Shown here: positions 15,878 to 24,258 of the stretch, piece by piece | Numbering within the stretch: the first letter of the stretch is position 1 | Layout: every line of letters starts with the position of its first letter | From: Clostridia bacterium | GTDB taxonomy: Bacteria; Bacillota; Clostridia; Oscillospirales; CAG-272 | DNA length: 59,885 bases | NCBI GenBank assembly: GCA_017471825.1 | Contig: JAFURQ010000009.1 | Coordinates: forward strand, 1-59,885 | Direction of reading: 5' to 3' | Program-made: the position numbers and the translations under genes | The notes under the pieces: generated by a model | The model's database searches: none | Told to the model about the DNA's origin: nothing | What the model saw: the letters and a program-made list of their open reading frames with translations, nothing else

Positions 15878-17125
15878 ATGACTACCCTTGAAATACTTGA
15901 AAACGCGAAGGCCGCCAAAACGGCTATGCAGGCGGTTGACGGCGATAGGATAAACGCGGCGCTCACGGAAATGGCGCGATCTCTCCGTGCCTCGTGCGAT
16001 TCGATTCTTGCAGCAAACGCCGAGGACATCCGCGCGGCGGAGGGGAAAATATCCCCCGTTATGATAGACAGATTAAGGCTTACCCCCGAAAGAATCGAGG
16101 GAATGGCGAGGGGTATTCTTGAAATAGTAGAGCTTCCCTCACCTCTCGGACGCGTGCTGAAGCACGTCGAACGCCCAAACGGGCTCATAATCGAGCGAGT
16201 TTCGGTGCCGATGGGAGTTATAGCGATAATATACGAATCCCGACCGAACGTCACCTCGGATGCGGCGGCGCTTGCACTTAAAAGCGGAAACGTGTGCATT
16301 CTGCGCGGCGGTAAGGAGGCGTATAATTCCTCACGCGCTATCGTTGATGCGCTTTGTGACGGTATCGAGCGCGCGGGCGTTGACAGACGGGCTATTCAGC
16401 TCGTATCCGACACGACAAGGCAGAGCGCCAACGAGCTTATGACGGCGCGCGGCTACGTGGACCTTCTCATTCCTCGCGGCGGTGCGGGGCTTATTCGCGC
16501 CTGCGTTGAAAACGCAACTGTTCCCTGCCTCGAGACAGGCACCGGAATATGCCATATATACGTGGATGCGGCGGCAGATCAGGATATGGCACTCGGCATA
16601 ATTGAAAACGCAAAGACCTCTCGCCCTTCGGTTTGCAACGCGGCTGAGGTATGCCTTGTGCATCGCGATATTGCGGCAGAATTTTTACCGAAGCTTCAGA
16701 AAAGACTCGTCACAGAGCGCGAGGTCAACCCCGTGGAGCTTATTCTCGACGGTCGTGCGGCAAAAATCATTGAGGGCACTCCTGCCGACGGGAATAGCTT
16801 TGACACCGAATTTCTTGACTACAGGCTCGCTGTCGCGGTGGTTGACGGAGTGAGCGAGGCTGTCGCACACATTGCGGCGCATTCAACGGGACACAGCGAA
16901 TGCATTGTTACCGAGTGCGCCGAGAGTGCGGAATACTTCACGCGCGCAGTTGACAGTGCGGCGGTGTACGTAAACGCCTCGACGAGATTTACCGATGGCG
17001 GTGAATTCGGACTCGGATGCGAAATGGGCATCTCCACGCAGAAGATGCACGCACGGGGTCCGCTCGGAATCGAGGAGCTCACGACCTACAAATATATAAT
17101 TCGCGGAAAGGGGCAGGTAAGATAA
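15878..17125 (+). CDS. proA: Gamma-glutamyl phosphate reductase ProA
   Basis: 415 residues, full family length. It reduces gamma-glutamyl phosphate to glutamate semialdehyde with NADPH, in the cytoplasm, probably in complex with ProB. Diagnostic stretches are VSVPMGVIAIIYESRPNV, ALKSGNVCILRGGKEA, the catalytic Cys region SRPSVCNAAE, and GEFGLGCEMGISTQKMHARG near the C-terminus. Second gene of a compact proBAC operon; one base separates it from proC. Confidence 0.96.
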   Translation: MTTLEILENAKAAKTAMQAVDGDRINAALTEMARSLRASCDSILAANAEDIRAAEGKISPVMIDRLRLTPERIEGMARGILEIVELPSPLGRVLKHVERPNGLIIERVSVPMGVIAIIYESRPNVTSDAAALALKSGNVCILRGGKEAYNSSRAIVDALCDGIERAGVDRRAIQLVSDTTRQSANELMTARGYVDLLIPRGGAGLIRACVENATVPCLETGTGICHIYVDAAADQDMALGIIENAKTSRPSVCNAAEVCLVHRDIAAEFLPKLQKRLVTEREVNPVELILDGRAAKIIEGTPADGNSFDTEFLDYRLAVAVVDGVSEAVAHIAAHSTGHSECIVTECAESAEYFTRAVDSAAVYVNASTRFTDGGEFGLGCEMGISTQKMHARGPLGIEELTTYKYIIRGKGQVR

Positions 17126-17126
17126 A

Positions 17127-17921
17127 ATGAAAATCGGATTTATCGGCTGTGGAAATATGGGCGGTGCATTGGCGCGCGCCACCGCAGGCGCCGGACACGA
17201 CGTGCTGATTTTCGATAAAAATTCGGCTCTTGCCGAGGCTACGGCAGGTGAGCTCGGCGGCGCGGTGTATTCGGATTCAAGGGCTCTTGCCGCGGATGCC
17301 GACGTTATATTCTTGGGTGTGAAGCCCAATATCGTGCCTGAGGTTCTCGACGAGCTGTGCGAGGCACTCAGAGGACGCAAGGACTGTCTGCTCGTCAGTA
17401 TGGCGGCAGGAGTCACGTTAGCCTCGATAGAGTCGCGGCTCGGATTTCCCTTCCCCATCATCAGAATTATGCCTAATACGCCCGTGGCGGTTGGCGAGGG
17501 TATGATTCTTTGGTGCAAGAGCGATTCGGTCACGGACGAGCTCGCAAAGGGCTTCACCGACGCTATGAGCAAGGCAGGCAGGCTTTCAAGGCTTGACGAG
17601 GCGAAAATTGATGCGGGAACGGCAGTTTCGGGCTGTGGCCCTGCCTTTGTCTATATGTTCATTGATGCACTCGCAAGCGGCGGTGAGACCTGCGGTCTTA
17701 CGCGTGAGGAGGCTCTCGCCTATGCCTGTCAGACGGTTATAGGAGCGGCAGAAATGACACTCGCGAGCGACAGGACTCCAACCGAGCTTCGCGATGCGGT
17801 TTGCTCCCCCGGCGGAAGCACTATTGAGGGTGTCAAAACACTTCTCGGCAAGGATTTTGCCACGATTGTCGAGTCTGCGGTTGAGGCATCGTACAAAAGA
17901 ACGCAGGAGCTTGGAAAATAA
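17127..17921 (+). CDS. proC: Pyrroline-5-carboxylate reductase ProC
   Basis: 264 residues. It reduces pyrroline-5-carboxylate to proline. The Rossmann motif GFIGCGNMGGALA is at the N-terminus, followed by FLGVKPNIV and RIMPNTPVAVGEG. The C-terminal dimerisation domain includes SGCGPAFVYMFIDAL and the family signature region SPGGSTIEGVKTL. The third gene of the operon, so the complete route from glutamate to proline is encoded here as one unit. Confidence 0.96.
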   Translation: MKIGFIGCGNMGGALARATAGAGHDVLIFDKNSALAEATAGELGGAVYSDSRALAADADVIFLGVKPNIVPEVLDELCEALRGRKDCLLVSMAAGVTLASIESRLGFPFPIIRIMPNTPVAVGEGMILWCKSDSVTDELAKGFTDAMSKAGRLSRLDEAKIDAGTAVSGCGPAFVYMFIDALASGGETCGLTREEALAYACQTVIGAAEMTLASDRTPTELRDAVCSPGGSTIEGVKTLLGKDFATIVESAVEASYKRTQELGK

Positions 17922-17945
17922 GTTCAAAAAATTTGAGAAAAGGTA

Positions 17946-17974
17946 TTGCTTTTTCGAAAAAAATGTGTTATAAT
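17946..17974 (+). promoter_or_regulatory. Promoter of rpmB
   Basis: TTGCTT, 17 bases, TATAAT. The leader to the start codon is about 70 bases, with GGAGGTG before the ATG. Confidence 0.65.
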
Positions 17975-18050
17975 ACTATCCGTTGATTTATGAAAACAAA
18001 TATTTTAACATAGAATTCCGTCGCAAGACGAGATTTTAGGAGGTGTCAAA

Positions 18051-18236
18051 ATGGCTAAATGTAGCATTTGCGGTAAGGGCGTTGCTTTCGGACATAACGT
18101 TTCTCACTCTAACCGTAAGACCAACAGAACCTGGAAGCCCAACATCCGCAAGGTTAAGGCAGTTGTTAACGGTACCAACCAGTCCGTTTACGTTTGCTCT
18201 CGTTGCCTTCGTTCAGGAAAGATTGAGCGTGCTTAA
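18051..18236 (+). CDS. rpmB: 50S ribosomal protein L28
   Basis: 61 residues, the normal size. MAKCSICGKG at the start and VCSRCLRSGK near the end give the two CxxC pairs of the zinc-binding form; GHNVSHSNRKTNRTW is the conserved rRNA-binding stretch. Monocistronic, with its own promoter and a strong terminator. Confidence 0.97.
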   Translation: MAKCSICGKGVAFGHNVSHSNRKTNRTWKPNIRKVKAVVNGTNQSVYVCSRCLRSGKIERA

Positions 18237-18244
18237 TTGCGCCT

Positions 18245-18279
18245 AAAAAAACTCCGCCACAGAGGGCGGAGTTTTTTTA
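18245..18279 (+). terminator. Terminator of rpmB
   Basis: AAAAACTCCGCC/GGCGGAGTTTTTTT hairpin directly after the stop codon. Confidence 0.9.
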
Positions 18280-18299
18280 TCATAAAACAGGAGATTGCT

Positions 18300-19013
18300 A
18301 TGAGGACGGTTATTGCGGATTGCCGCATAAGCTATGCGTGTGAAAGAGCGCTCGCTCTTCGCGGCTTCAACGTTATAAAGCTCCCGCCGCACAAGCGGCT
18401 CGGCGAGGATATTGCTTCGCATCCCGATATGCTTCTCTTGAAGCACGGTAATACGGTTATCACGTCTGCGGATTACTGCGATATGGCGCCGCACGTCTTT
18501 TCCGATTTACGAGAATACGCGTCGGAGCTGAAAATTTCATTTACCTCTGACGAGCAGAGGGCGGAATACCCCTACGACGCGCTCTTCAATGCGCTGATTA
18601 TGGGGGATAAGATTTTTTGCCGACGTGAGAGCATATCACCCTCGGTTCTGGCGCTTGCCGACGAGTGCGGAATGGAGGTTATCGGTGTGCGCCAGGGCTA
18701 CCCTGCTTGCACCGTACTTGCTCTTTCTGACAGCATTGCGATTACCGCCGACAGAGGAATGGCAAGAGCTCTTACCGAAAACGGCATTACCGTCACGCTG
18801 ATAGAAAACGGAGACATTGAGCTTCCGCCGCACGAATACGGCTTTATCGGCGGTGCGGCAGGCGTTTTTGAGGGACGCGTGTATTTTCTCGGCTCACTCG
18901 ATGCTCACCGCGACAAAGAGAAGATAATTGATGCCTGTCGGGTGGCGAAGGTGACACCCGTGTCGCTTTCTGACGAGAAATTACGCGACCTCGGACGGCT
19001 CATTTTTATCTGA
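18300..19013 (+). CDS. DUF6873-like protein, possibly amidinotransferase-like fold
   Basis: 237 residues from an ATG behind ACAGGAGATTGCT. Soluble, no signal. Repeated patterns (GNTVITSADYCDMAP, GVRQGYPACTVLALSDS, AITADRGMARAL and GFIGGAAGVFEGRVYFLGSL) suggest a repeated alpha/beta propeller fold, similar to the DUF6873 family of Clostridia and reminiscent of arginine-deiminase-like proteins. No catalytic residues can be assigned with confidence. The last 33 bases overlap the 3' end of the convergent ytvI-like gene. It may be read from the rpmB promoter by read-through; no separate promoter stands out. Confidence 0.7.
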   Translation: MRTVIADCRISYACERALALRGFNVIKLPPHKRLGEDIASHPDMLLLKHGNTVITSADYCDMAPHVFSDLREYASELKISFTSDEQRAEYPYDALFNALIMGDKIFCRRESISPSVLALADECGMEVIGVRQGYPACTVLALSDSIAITADRGMARALTENGITVTLIENGDIELPPHEYGFIGGAAGVFEGRVYFLGSLDAHRDKEKIIDACRVAKVTPVSLSDEKLRDLGRLIFI

Positions 19014-20042
19014 ACCACCCTTAAAGCAGGCGGCGATTACGCAGACAAGAGGCACGGCAATCAGCCCGAAAAAGCCAAAGACCGAGTAGCCGACGTACAG
19101 AAGAATGAGGCTTATTATCGGGTGAATGCCGAGGCTTTTACCTATGATACGCGGCTCGGCGAGCTGGCGTATAATCTCGTGGACAACGAGCAAAACAATA
19201 AGCCCTATGCCCAAGGGTACCGACCCGAATATTATTTCAAATATACTCCACGGCACGAGCACGGTGCCTACGCCTATGAGCGGCAGAATGTCAAGCAGTG
19301 CCACTATAACCGACAGAAGAAGCGCACCCTGCACCCCGAGAACTAAAAAACCGACTAACATCACCGCGAAAGTTATAAGCATAAGCAACAGGTAGGAGCG
19401 AATGTATTTCAGGCCGACGGAAAAGAAGCTGTTTTTAAAGCGGCAGAGGGCGTTTTCAATCCTATCGGGCAGAATAGCCCGTACCCGTGCGTTGATTTTG
19501 TCAAGATATAACGCAAAATAGACAGCCGATATAACGGTTATAAGAAGGAAAAACAGGACTGACGGTATTCTTTTTACTGCCGTGGTCAGTATGCTGACTA
19601 TACCGCCGAGCAGGGACGAGATAGCACCGCTAAGCGTATCGCCGAGATACTGCTCGAGCTCTGCCGCGCCCTCCCCTTCCCCAAAGAGCGAGCCTATCGG
19701 GTCGGCAATTTTCGCGAGGATTTCGTACAGGCGCTCGTTGGAGGCAAAATCGGTGAGAAGCTGCCAAAGCTCGCTTAAGCCGTATGCGGTTATTCCCGTT
19801 ACTGCTCCGATTCCGACCACGACGGCACACGCGGCGAGTGTGGCGCTTATTATTTTCTTCGGCAGCCTGATTTTGCGCGACAGATATGCGGCGGCAGGTC
19901 GCACGAGGAATGCGACGCCCCAGGCTATCAGAAACGGCAGGACGGGTACAAAAAGGTATCGTATGACAAGGAATGCGGCAAGCGCTACTCCTATGACGGT
20001 TACGGTCAGATGTGCGTAATATTCTATCCTTTCCTTATTCAT
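18981..20042 (-). CDS. ytvI: YtvI-like AI-2E/PerM family membrane protein
   Basis: 353 residues. The start is placed at the ATG with GGGGGCTAT before it, five codons inside a longer frame that has no site. Seven to eight hydrophobic segments; hallmarks of the family are FLIAWGVAFLVRP near the N-terminus, LLDILPLIGVGTVLVPW, and the C-terminal EPRIIGKSLGIHPIISLILLYVG. The sporulation protein YtvI is the closest named relative, and its presence suggests a spore-forming lineage. The family is often annotated as AI-2 exporters, but that function is not supported here. Confidence 0.85.
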   Translation of the reverse strand: MNKERIEYYAHLTVTVIGVALAAFLVIRYLFVPVLPFLIAWGVAFLVRPAAAYLSRKIRLPKKIISATLAACAVVVGIGAVTGITAYGLSELWQLLTDFASNERLYEILAKIADPIGSLFGEGEGAAELEQYLGDTLSGAISSLLGGIVSILTTAVKRIPSVLFFLLITVISAVYFALYLDKINARVRAILPDRIENALCRFKNSFFSVGLKYIRSYLLLMLITFAVMLVGFLVLGVQGALLLSVIVALLDILPLIGVGTVLVPWSIFEIIFGSVPLGIGLIVLLVVHEIIRQLAEPRIIGKSLGIHPIISLILLYVGYSVFGFFGLIAVPLVCVIAACFKGGSDKNEPSEVA

Positions 20043-20124
20043 ATAGCCCCCGCTCATTTTTTACTTTATACTATATATGAAATTTTAAGCAAAAAATATA
20101 ACAATATACCCAAGGAGAAGAAAA

Positions 20125-20595
20125 ATGGTAATTTTCGAAATGGAAAACGGCGGAAAAATCGAGCTTGAGCTCTGCCCCGATGCAGCTCCGATAACCGTCA
20201 AAAATTTTGAGACGCTCGTCAAGTCGGGCTTCTATGACGGGCTGACGTTTCACCGCGTTATCCCCGGATTTATGATTCAGGGCGGCGACCCACTCGGCAA
20301 CGGTATGGGCGGCGCGGAGAACAAGATAAGGGGTGAGTTTCGCGCAAACGGTCACAACAACCCCATAAAGCACGAGCGCGGAGTAATTTCGATGGCGCGC
20401 GCCTACGACCCCAACTCTGCATCCTCGCAGTTCTTTATTATGCACGCAGACGCTCCCCACCTTGACGGTCAGTATGCGGCGTTCGGTAAGGTTGTCAGCG
20501 GTATGGAGGTAGTTGACGAGATAGCGTCCATCCCCACCGATTACAGCGACAGACCCAAAATTGCAGTCAGAATAAAGAAGGCTTACATCGCTTAA
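20125..20595 (+). CDS. Cyclophilin-type peptidyl-prolyl isomerase
   Basis: 156 residues with an AAGGAGAAG site. No signal peptide, so cytoplasmic. The cyclophilin active-site stretches are all present: FHRVIPGFMIQGGDP, GVISMARA, SASSQFFIMHADAPHLDG and YAAFGKVVSGM. It speeds cis-trans isomerisation of prolyl bonds during folding. It stands alone between a divergent membrane protein and the YitT gene. Confidence 0.95.
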   Translation: MVIFEMENGGKIELELCPDAAPITVKNFETLVKSGFYDGLTFHRVIPGFMIQGGDPLGNGMGGAENKIRGEFRANGHNNPIKHERGVISMARAYDPNSASSQFFIMHADAPHLDGQYAAFGKVVSGMEVVDEIASIPTDYSDRPKIAVRIKKAYIA

Positions 20596-20722
20596 TTTGA
20601 AGGGCGGCGTCATTCGGAGCCGCCCCTTGTTTTTGTTTTGAAAACACCTGTATTCAGTTCGTAGAATAAAGACTTTTTGGACAATTTTTCCGCGATTTAA
20701 AAACATTTTTTTGCAAAAACTA

Positions 20723-20751
20723 TTGACTTTCGGAATAATATTTATTATACT
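20723..20751 (+). promoter_or_regulatory. Promoter of yitT-like gene
   Basis: TTGACT, 17 bases, TATACT, 31 bases before the start codon. Confidence 0.65.
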
Positions 20752-20781
20752 CAATACAATATATCCGGAGGTGACGGAACT

Positions 20782-21654
20782 ATGAGTAACCGTTTTGTAA
20801 AAGAGCTAATCAACACCCTAATAACCCTGGCGGCCGCCGCTATGTCGGCATTTGGCCTGCATATTTTCGTATATCCTGCGGGATTTGCGCCGAGCGGAAT
20901 CGACGGTATCGCAACCATGCTGCAGGAGGTTACGGGCTTAAACGCGGGATACTTTACCCTTCTTTTCAATCTGCCGCTTCTTATCGTTGCTTGGTTTTTC
21001 CTGAAGCTGAGATACGTTATTTACACGGTGCTCTTTACCGTTTTGTCATCTCTTATGCTCGTTGTGCTTGAGGCGGTTGACTTTTATAGCTACGTTACGG
21101 CAACCGACCGACTTATTCCTGCGATTTTTTCGGGAATAATCCTCGGTGTAAGAACGGGTATTATGCTCAAGATAGGCGCATCAACGGGCGGCGTTGATAT
21201 TGCGGCGGGAATGATACAGAAAAAGCTTCCGCACGTGAATATTGAGAGAATTATAACCATAATTTGCTATGCGATTATTCTGGTATCCTACTTTATTTAC
21301 CGCGACGTTACAGCTATCCTTCTTTCGATAGTACAGATGTTCGTTTTTGACATTTTTGCAGGTCGGATGCTCAAGGACCACAGAAATGCAGTTGAGGTCA
21401 AGATAGTGACGAAGTGCCCGGAGGCTATAAAAAATGACATAATCTGCAATCTGAAGCACGGTGCAACCGTATTGAACTCACGCGGTATGTTCACCGACGG
21501 AGAGAGCTCGGTGATAATTTCTGTAATCAACATACGGCAGATACCCGAATTTCTCGAGATTATGAAGAAATACCCCGACACCTTTACCTACTACGGAGAG
21601 CTTATGGGCGTCAAGGGAAATTTCCGCTGGCGCAAGGACGATGCTGTGAAATAA
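20782..21654 (+). CDS. YitT family membrane protein (DUF161 plus DUF2179)
   Basis: 290 residues. Five hydrophobic segments in the first 180 residues, with FVYPAGFAPSGIDGIA and ASTGGVDIAAGMIQ, the repeated glycine motifs of the YitT_membrane domain. The last 80 residues form a DUF2179 domain (HGATVLNSRGMFTDGESSVI to FTYYGELMGVKG), a ligand-binding-like cytosolic domain. Function in vivo is unknown. An own promoter and GGAGGTG site precede it; the next unit begins with its own promoter. Confidence 0.88.
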   Translation: MSNRFVKELINTLITLAAAAMSAFGLHIFVYPAGFAPSGIDGIATMLQEVTGLNAGYFTLLFNLPLLIVAWFFLKLRYVIYTVLFTVLSSLMLVVLEAVDFYSYVTATDRLIPAIFSGIILGVRTGIMLKIGASTGGVDIAAGMIQKKLPHVNIERIITIICYAIILVSYFIYRDVTAILLSIVQMFVFDIFAGRMLKDHRNAVEVKIVTKCPEAIKNDIICNLKHGATVLNSRGMFTDGESSVIISVINIRQIPEFLEIMKKYPDTFTYYGELMGVKGNFRWRKDDAVK

Positions 21655-21744
21655 ACGACGGTATTGCTACGGGAATTAAAAGTATGCAAATTATACAAAA
21701 CCAAAAAACAGAATTGTGCAACCGTACAAATTGCAAAATCACCG

Positions 21745-21773
21745 TTGACATTTGTAAATTTATTTGATATAAT
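21745..21773 (+). promoter_or_regulatory. Consensus promoter of the flotillin-like gene
   Basis: Perfect TTGACA, 17 bases, TATAAT, placing the RNA start at the 5' end of the riboswitch. Confidence 0.85.
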
Positions 21774-21782
21774 AAAAGTGTC

Positions 21783-21889
21783 AAAAGGGAGTAGTTCACC
21801 GTATATATGCGGTGGTACCCGCCGTCAATACAGCAGCCACGGCTGCTCGGTGCGTACTAATCTTTATAAGATTACAACAAGACTTTTAG
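21783..21889 (+). promoter_or_regulatory. yybP-ykoY (Mn2+) riboswitch aptamer
   Basis: The 5' side AAAAGGGAGTAG and the later CCGTCAATACAG and CAAGACTTTT match the conserved blocks of the yybP-ykoY aptamer. P1 is formed by AAAAG and CTTTT; internal helices are ACCG/CGGT and CAGCAGCC/GGCTGCT-like. The 3' strand of P1 is also the 5' arm of the following terminator, so ligand binding should block termination (an ON switch for Mn2+). The identification rests on conserved blocks and overall layout, not on a covariance search. Confidence 0.78.
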
Positions 21890-21917
21890 TGTTAGCTACG
21901 CTAAAGGTCTTTTTTGC
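21879..21917 (+). terminator. Riboswitch expression-platform terminator
   Basis: AAGACTTTTAG/CTAAAGGTCTT hairpin followed by T6. It shares its left arm with P1 of the aptamer, so the two structures exclude each other. Confidence 0.8.
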
Positions 21918-21973
21918 ATATTACGGCTATTATCCCAATAAGGCAAACAATTTTATTCAGGAGGAATATATTT

Positions 21974-23368
21974 ATGACAGGTGCAATTATTGCCATTGTT
22001 GCCGTTGCCGTGCTGCTGATACTCTTTTTCGCTCTCGGCTATCTTAAGGCACCGCCGGACACCGCATACATAATTTCGGGTCTTGGCAAAAAGAGAATAC
22101 TTATAGGTAAGGCGGGCTTCAGGGTTCCCTTCTTCGAGCGCGTCGATAAGCTCTCGCTGAGCGTTATGCAGGTTGACGTAAAGACGAGCGAGGCGGTTCC
22201 GACCAACGAGTTTATTAACGTAACCGTTGACGGTGTTGCAAACATCAAAATTTCGTCTAACCCCGAGCTTTTGAAGCGCGCGGCTGAGGCTCTCCTCGGC
22301 AAGACCAGACTCGAGCTTGTTGCACTCGTTACGCAGGTGCTCGAGGGTAATATGCGTGAGATTGTCGGCTCCGTCGGACTTAAGGAAATGGTTCAGGACA
22401 GACAGGGCGTTGCGAAGAAGATTACCGAAAACGTTGTTCCCGATATGGAAAAGCTGGGTATTGAGGTTGTTAACTTCAATATTCAGAACTTCAAGGACGG
22501 TGCGGGTACCATCGAAAATATGGGTATCGACAACGTTGAGCAGATCAGAAAGAACGCACAGATTGCAAAGGCAAACGCGCAAAAGGACATCGCGATTGCC
22601 ACCTCTAACGCACAGCAGGAGGCAAACGCCGTAAAGGTTGAGGCGGAAAAGAAGATTGCCGAGCAGAACGCCGAGCTTGCTATTCAGCAGGCGGAGATGA
22701 AGGTTCGCGCCGATACAAAGACTGCCGAGGCGGATGCGGCTTACTCCATTCAGCAGGAGGAGCAGCGCAAAATAATTGAGGTTGCCAGAACCAATGCAGA
22801 CATCGCTCGCCGTGAAAAAGAGGCAGAGCTTGCCGAGAAGGAGATTGCCATTCAGGAGCGCAAGCTTGATGCCGAGGTTAAGAAGCAGGCAGATGCCGAA
22901 AAGTATAAGACCGAGAAGGAAGCAGAGGCAGAGCTTATCAGACGCCAGAAGGAAGCCGATGCGCGCACCTACGAGGCTATAAAGGAGGCAGAGGCAAAGA
23001 AGGCAGAGGCTGAGGCTCTTCGTTACTCCATGGAGCAGGAGGCCGAGGGTATCAGAGCCAAGGGTCTTGCAGAGGCTGAGGCTATTGAGAAGAAGGCAGA
23101 GGCGCAGAAGAAGATGGGCGAGGCATCGGTCATCGAGATGTATCTCACAGCTCTTCCCGAGATAGTCAGAAATGCGGCCGCTCCTCTCGCACAGACAGAC
23201 AAGATAGTTATGTACGGCGACGGAAACTCCACCAAGCTTGTGCGTGACGTTATGACAAGTGCAGATCAGGTAATAGCAGGTGTTAAGGAGTCCACGGGCA
23301 TTGACGTAACGAGTCTTATCTCCGGCTTTGTCGGAGGCAAGGCTGCGGCAAAAACCGAGGAAGAATGA
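21974..23368 (+). CDS. Flotillin-like SPFH/Band 7 protein
   Basis: 464 residues from an ATG behind CAGGAGGAA. One N-terminal membrane helix (IIAIVAVAVLLILFFALGYL), then the SPFH domain (about 30-190, with GKAGFRVPFFERVDKLSL and VNFNIQNFKD), a long Ala/Glu/Lys coiled coil (about 200-400, many EAEAKKAEAEA repeats) and a glycine-containing tail. Flotillins oligomerise at membrane microdomains and affect fluidity and protein quality control. Transcribed alone, under a Mn2+-type riboswitch; the usual NfeD partner is not adjacent. The riboswitch suggests a role in manganese homeostasis or Mn-linked membrane stress, which is inference. Confidence 0.88.
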   Translation: MTGAIIAIVAVAVLLILFFALGYLKAPPDTAYIISGLGKKRILIGKAGFRVPFFERVDKLSLSVMQVDVKTSEAVPTNEFINVTVDGVANIKISSNPELLKRAAEALLGKTRLELVALVTQVLEGNMREIVGSVGLKEMVQDRQGVAKKITENVVPDMEKLGIEVVNFNIQNFKDGAGTIENMGIDNVEQIRKNAQIAKANAQKDIAIATSNAQQEANAVKVEAEKKIAEQNAELAIQQAEMKVRADTKTAEADAAYSIQQEEQRKIIEVARTNADIARREKEAELAEKEIAIQERKLDAEVKKQADAEKYKTEKEAEAELIRRQKEADARTYEAIKEAEAKKAEAEALRYSMEQEAEGIRAKGLAEAEAIEKKAEAQKKMGEASVIEMYLTALPEIVRNAAAPLAQTDKIVMYGDGNSTKLVRDVMTSADQVIAGVKESTGIDVTSLISGFVGGKAAAKTEEE

Positions 23369-23375
23369 TTTTTTT

Positions 23376-23405
23376 AGAGAACGGGCAACGCCCGTTCTCT
23401 TTTTT
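23376..23405 (+). terminator. Terminator of flotillin-like gene
   Basis: Perfect AGAGAACGGGC/GCCCGTTCTCT hairpin with a T run. Confidence 0.92.
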
Positions 23406-23442
23406 ATATGAGTATTTGCAATATATTTTTTATTTTTTACTA

Positions 23443-23472
23443 TTTACATTTTATTTGGTTGTGTGCTATTAT
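23443..23472 (+). promoter_or_regulatory. Promoter of nagBA
   Basis: TTTACA, 18 bases, TATTAT, about 27 bases before nagB. No operator was identified. Confidence 0.5.
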
Positions 23473-23499
23473 AGATATATATAAACTATGGAGGTAGTT

Positions 23500-24258
23500 A
23501 TGAAAAGCTTTAAAAAGGACGAGCTTAACGTCAGAATTTTTGAAAACCGTACTCTTATGGGTGAGGCGGCAGCGAAGGATATAAGTGCAAAAATCAAGGA
23601 GCTGCTCTCTGAAAAGGCGGAAATAAATATGATTTTTGCGGCGGCACCCTCGCAAAACGACGTGCTGCTGGCACTTGTCAACGATAAAAGCATTGAATGG
23701 GAGCGTGTAAATGCTTATCATATGGATGAATACGTAGGTCTTGCTCCCGATGCGCCCCAGGGCTTCGGCAATTTCCTTCGCGAGCATATTTTCGGGCTCG
23801 CACCCTTCAAATCGGTTAACTACATAGACTGCGCGGCACCCTGCCCTGCCTGCGAGTGCAAAAGATACGGCGCGCTCCTCGAAGCCAACCCCACCGATAT
23901 CGTGGTAATGGGTATAGGCGAAAACGGTCATATCGCGTTCAACGACCCCGGCGTTGCGGACTTTAACGATACCGAAATTGTGAAGGTTGTTGAGCTCGAC
24001 GCTGTTTGCCGTCAGCAGCAGGTAAATGACGGATGCTTTAAGACTCTTGACGAGGTTCCCACACACGCGCTTACTCTTACCGTTCCGACGCTTGTGAAGG
24101 CGCCCTGGCTGTTCTGCATCGTTCCTGCGAAAACGAAGGCAAATGCGGTTGCGGCCACCGTTAACGGTGAGATAACCGAGGACTGCCCCGCTACCATACT
24201 CCGCACGCAGAAGAACGCAGTTCTTTATCTCGACAACGAAAGCTCGGTGCTCCTATGA
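23500..24258 (+). CDS. nagB: Glucosamine-6-phosphate deaminase NagB
   Basis: 252 residues; the ATG is chosen because TGGAGG lies before it, while an ATG 12 bases upstream is part of that site. It converts glucosamine-6-P to fructose-6-P and ammonia. The family motifs are YHMDEYVGL (active-site Asp), VMGIGENGHIAFNDPG (catalytic loop; Asp replaces the more common Glu after FN) and THALTLTVPTL. Somewhat divergent from E. coli NagB but of normal length. It overlaps nagA by four bases (ATGA), so the two are coupled. Confidence 0.88.
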   Translation: MKSFKKDELNVRIFENRTLMGEAAAKDISAKIKELLSEKAEINMIFAAAPSQNDVLLALVNDKSIEWERVNAYHMDEYVGLAPDAPQGFGNFLREHIFGLAPFKSVNYIDCAAPCPACECKRYGALLEANPTDIVVMGIGENGHIAFNDPGVADFNDTEIVKVVELDAVCRQQQVNDGCFKTLDEVPTHALTLTVPTLVKAPWLFCIVPAKTKANAVAATVNGEITEDCPATILRTQKNAVLYLDNESSVLL

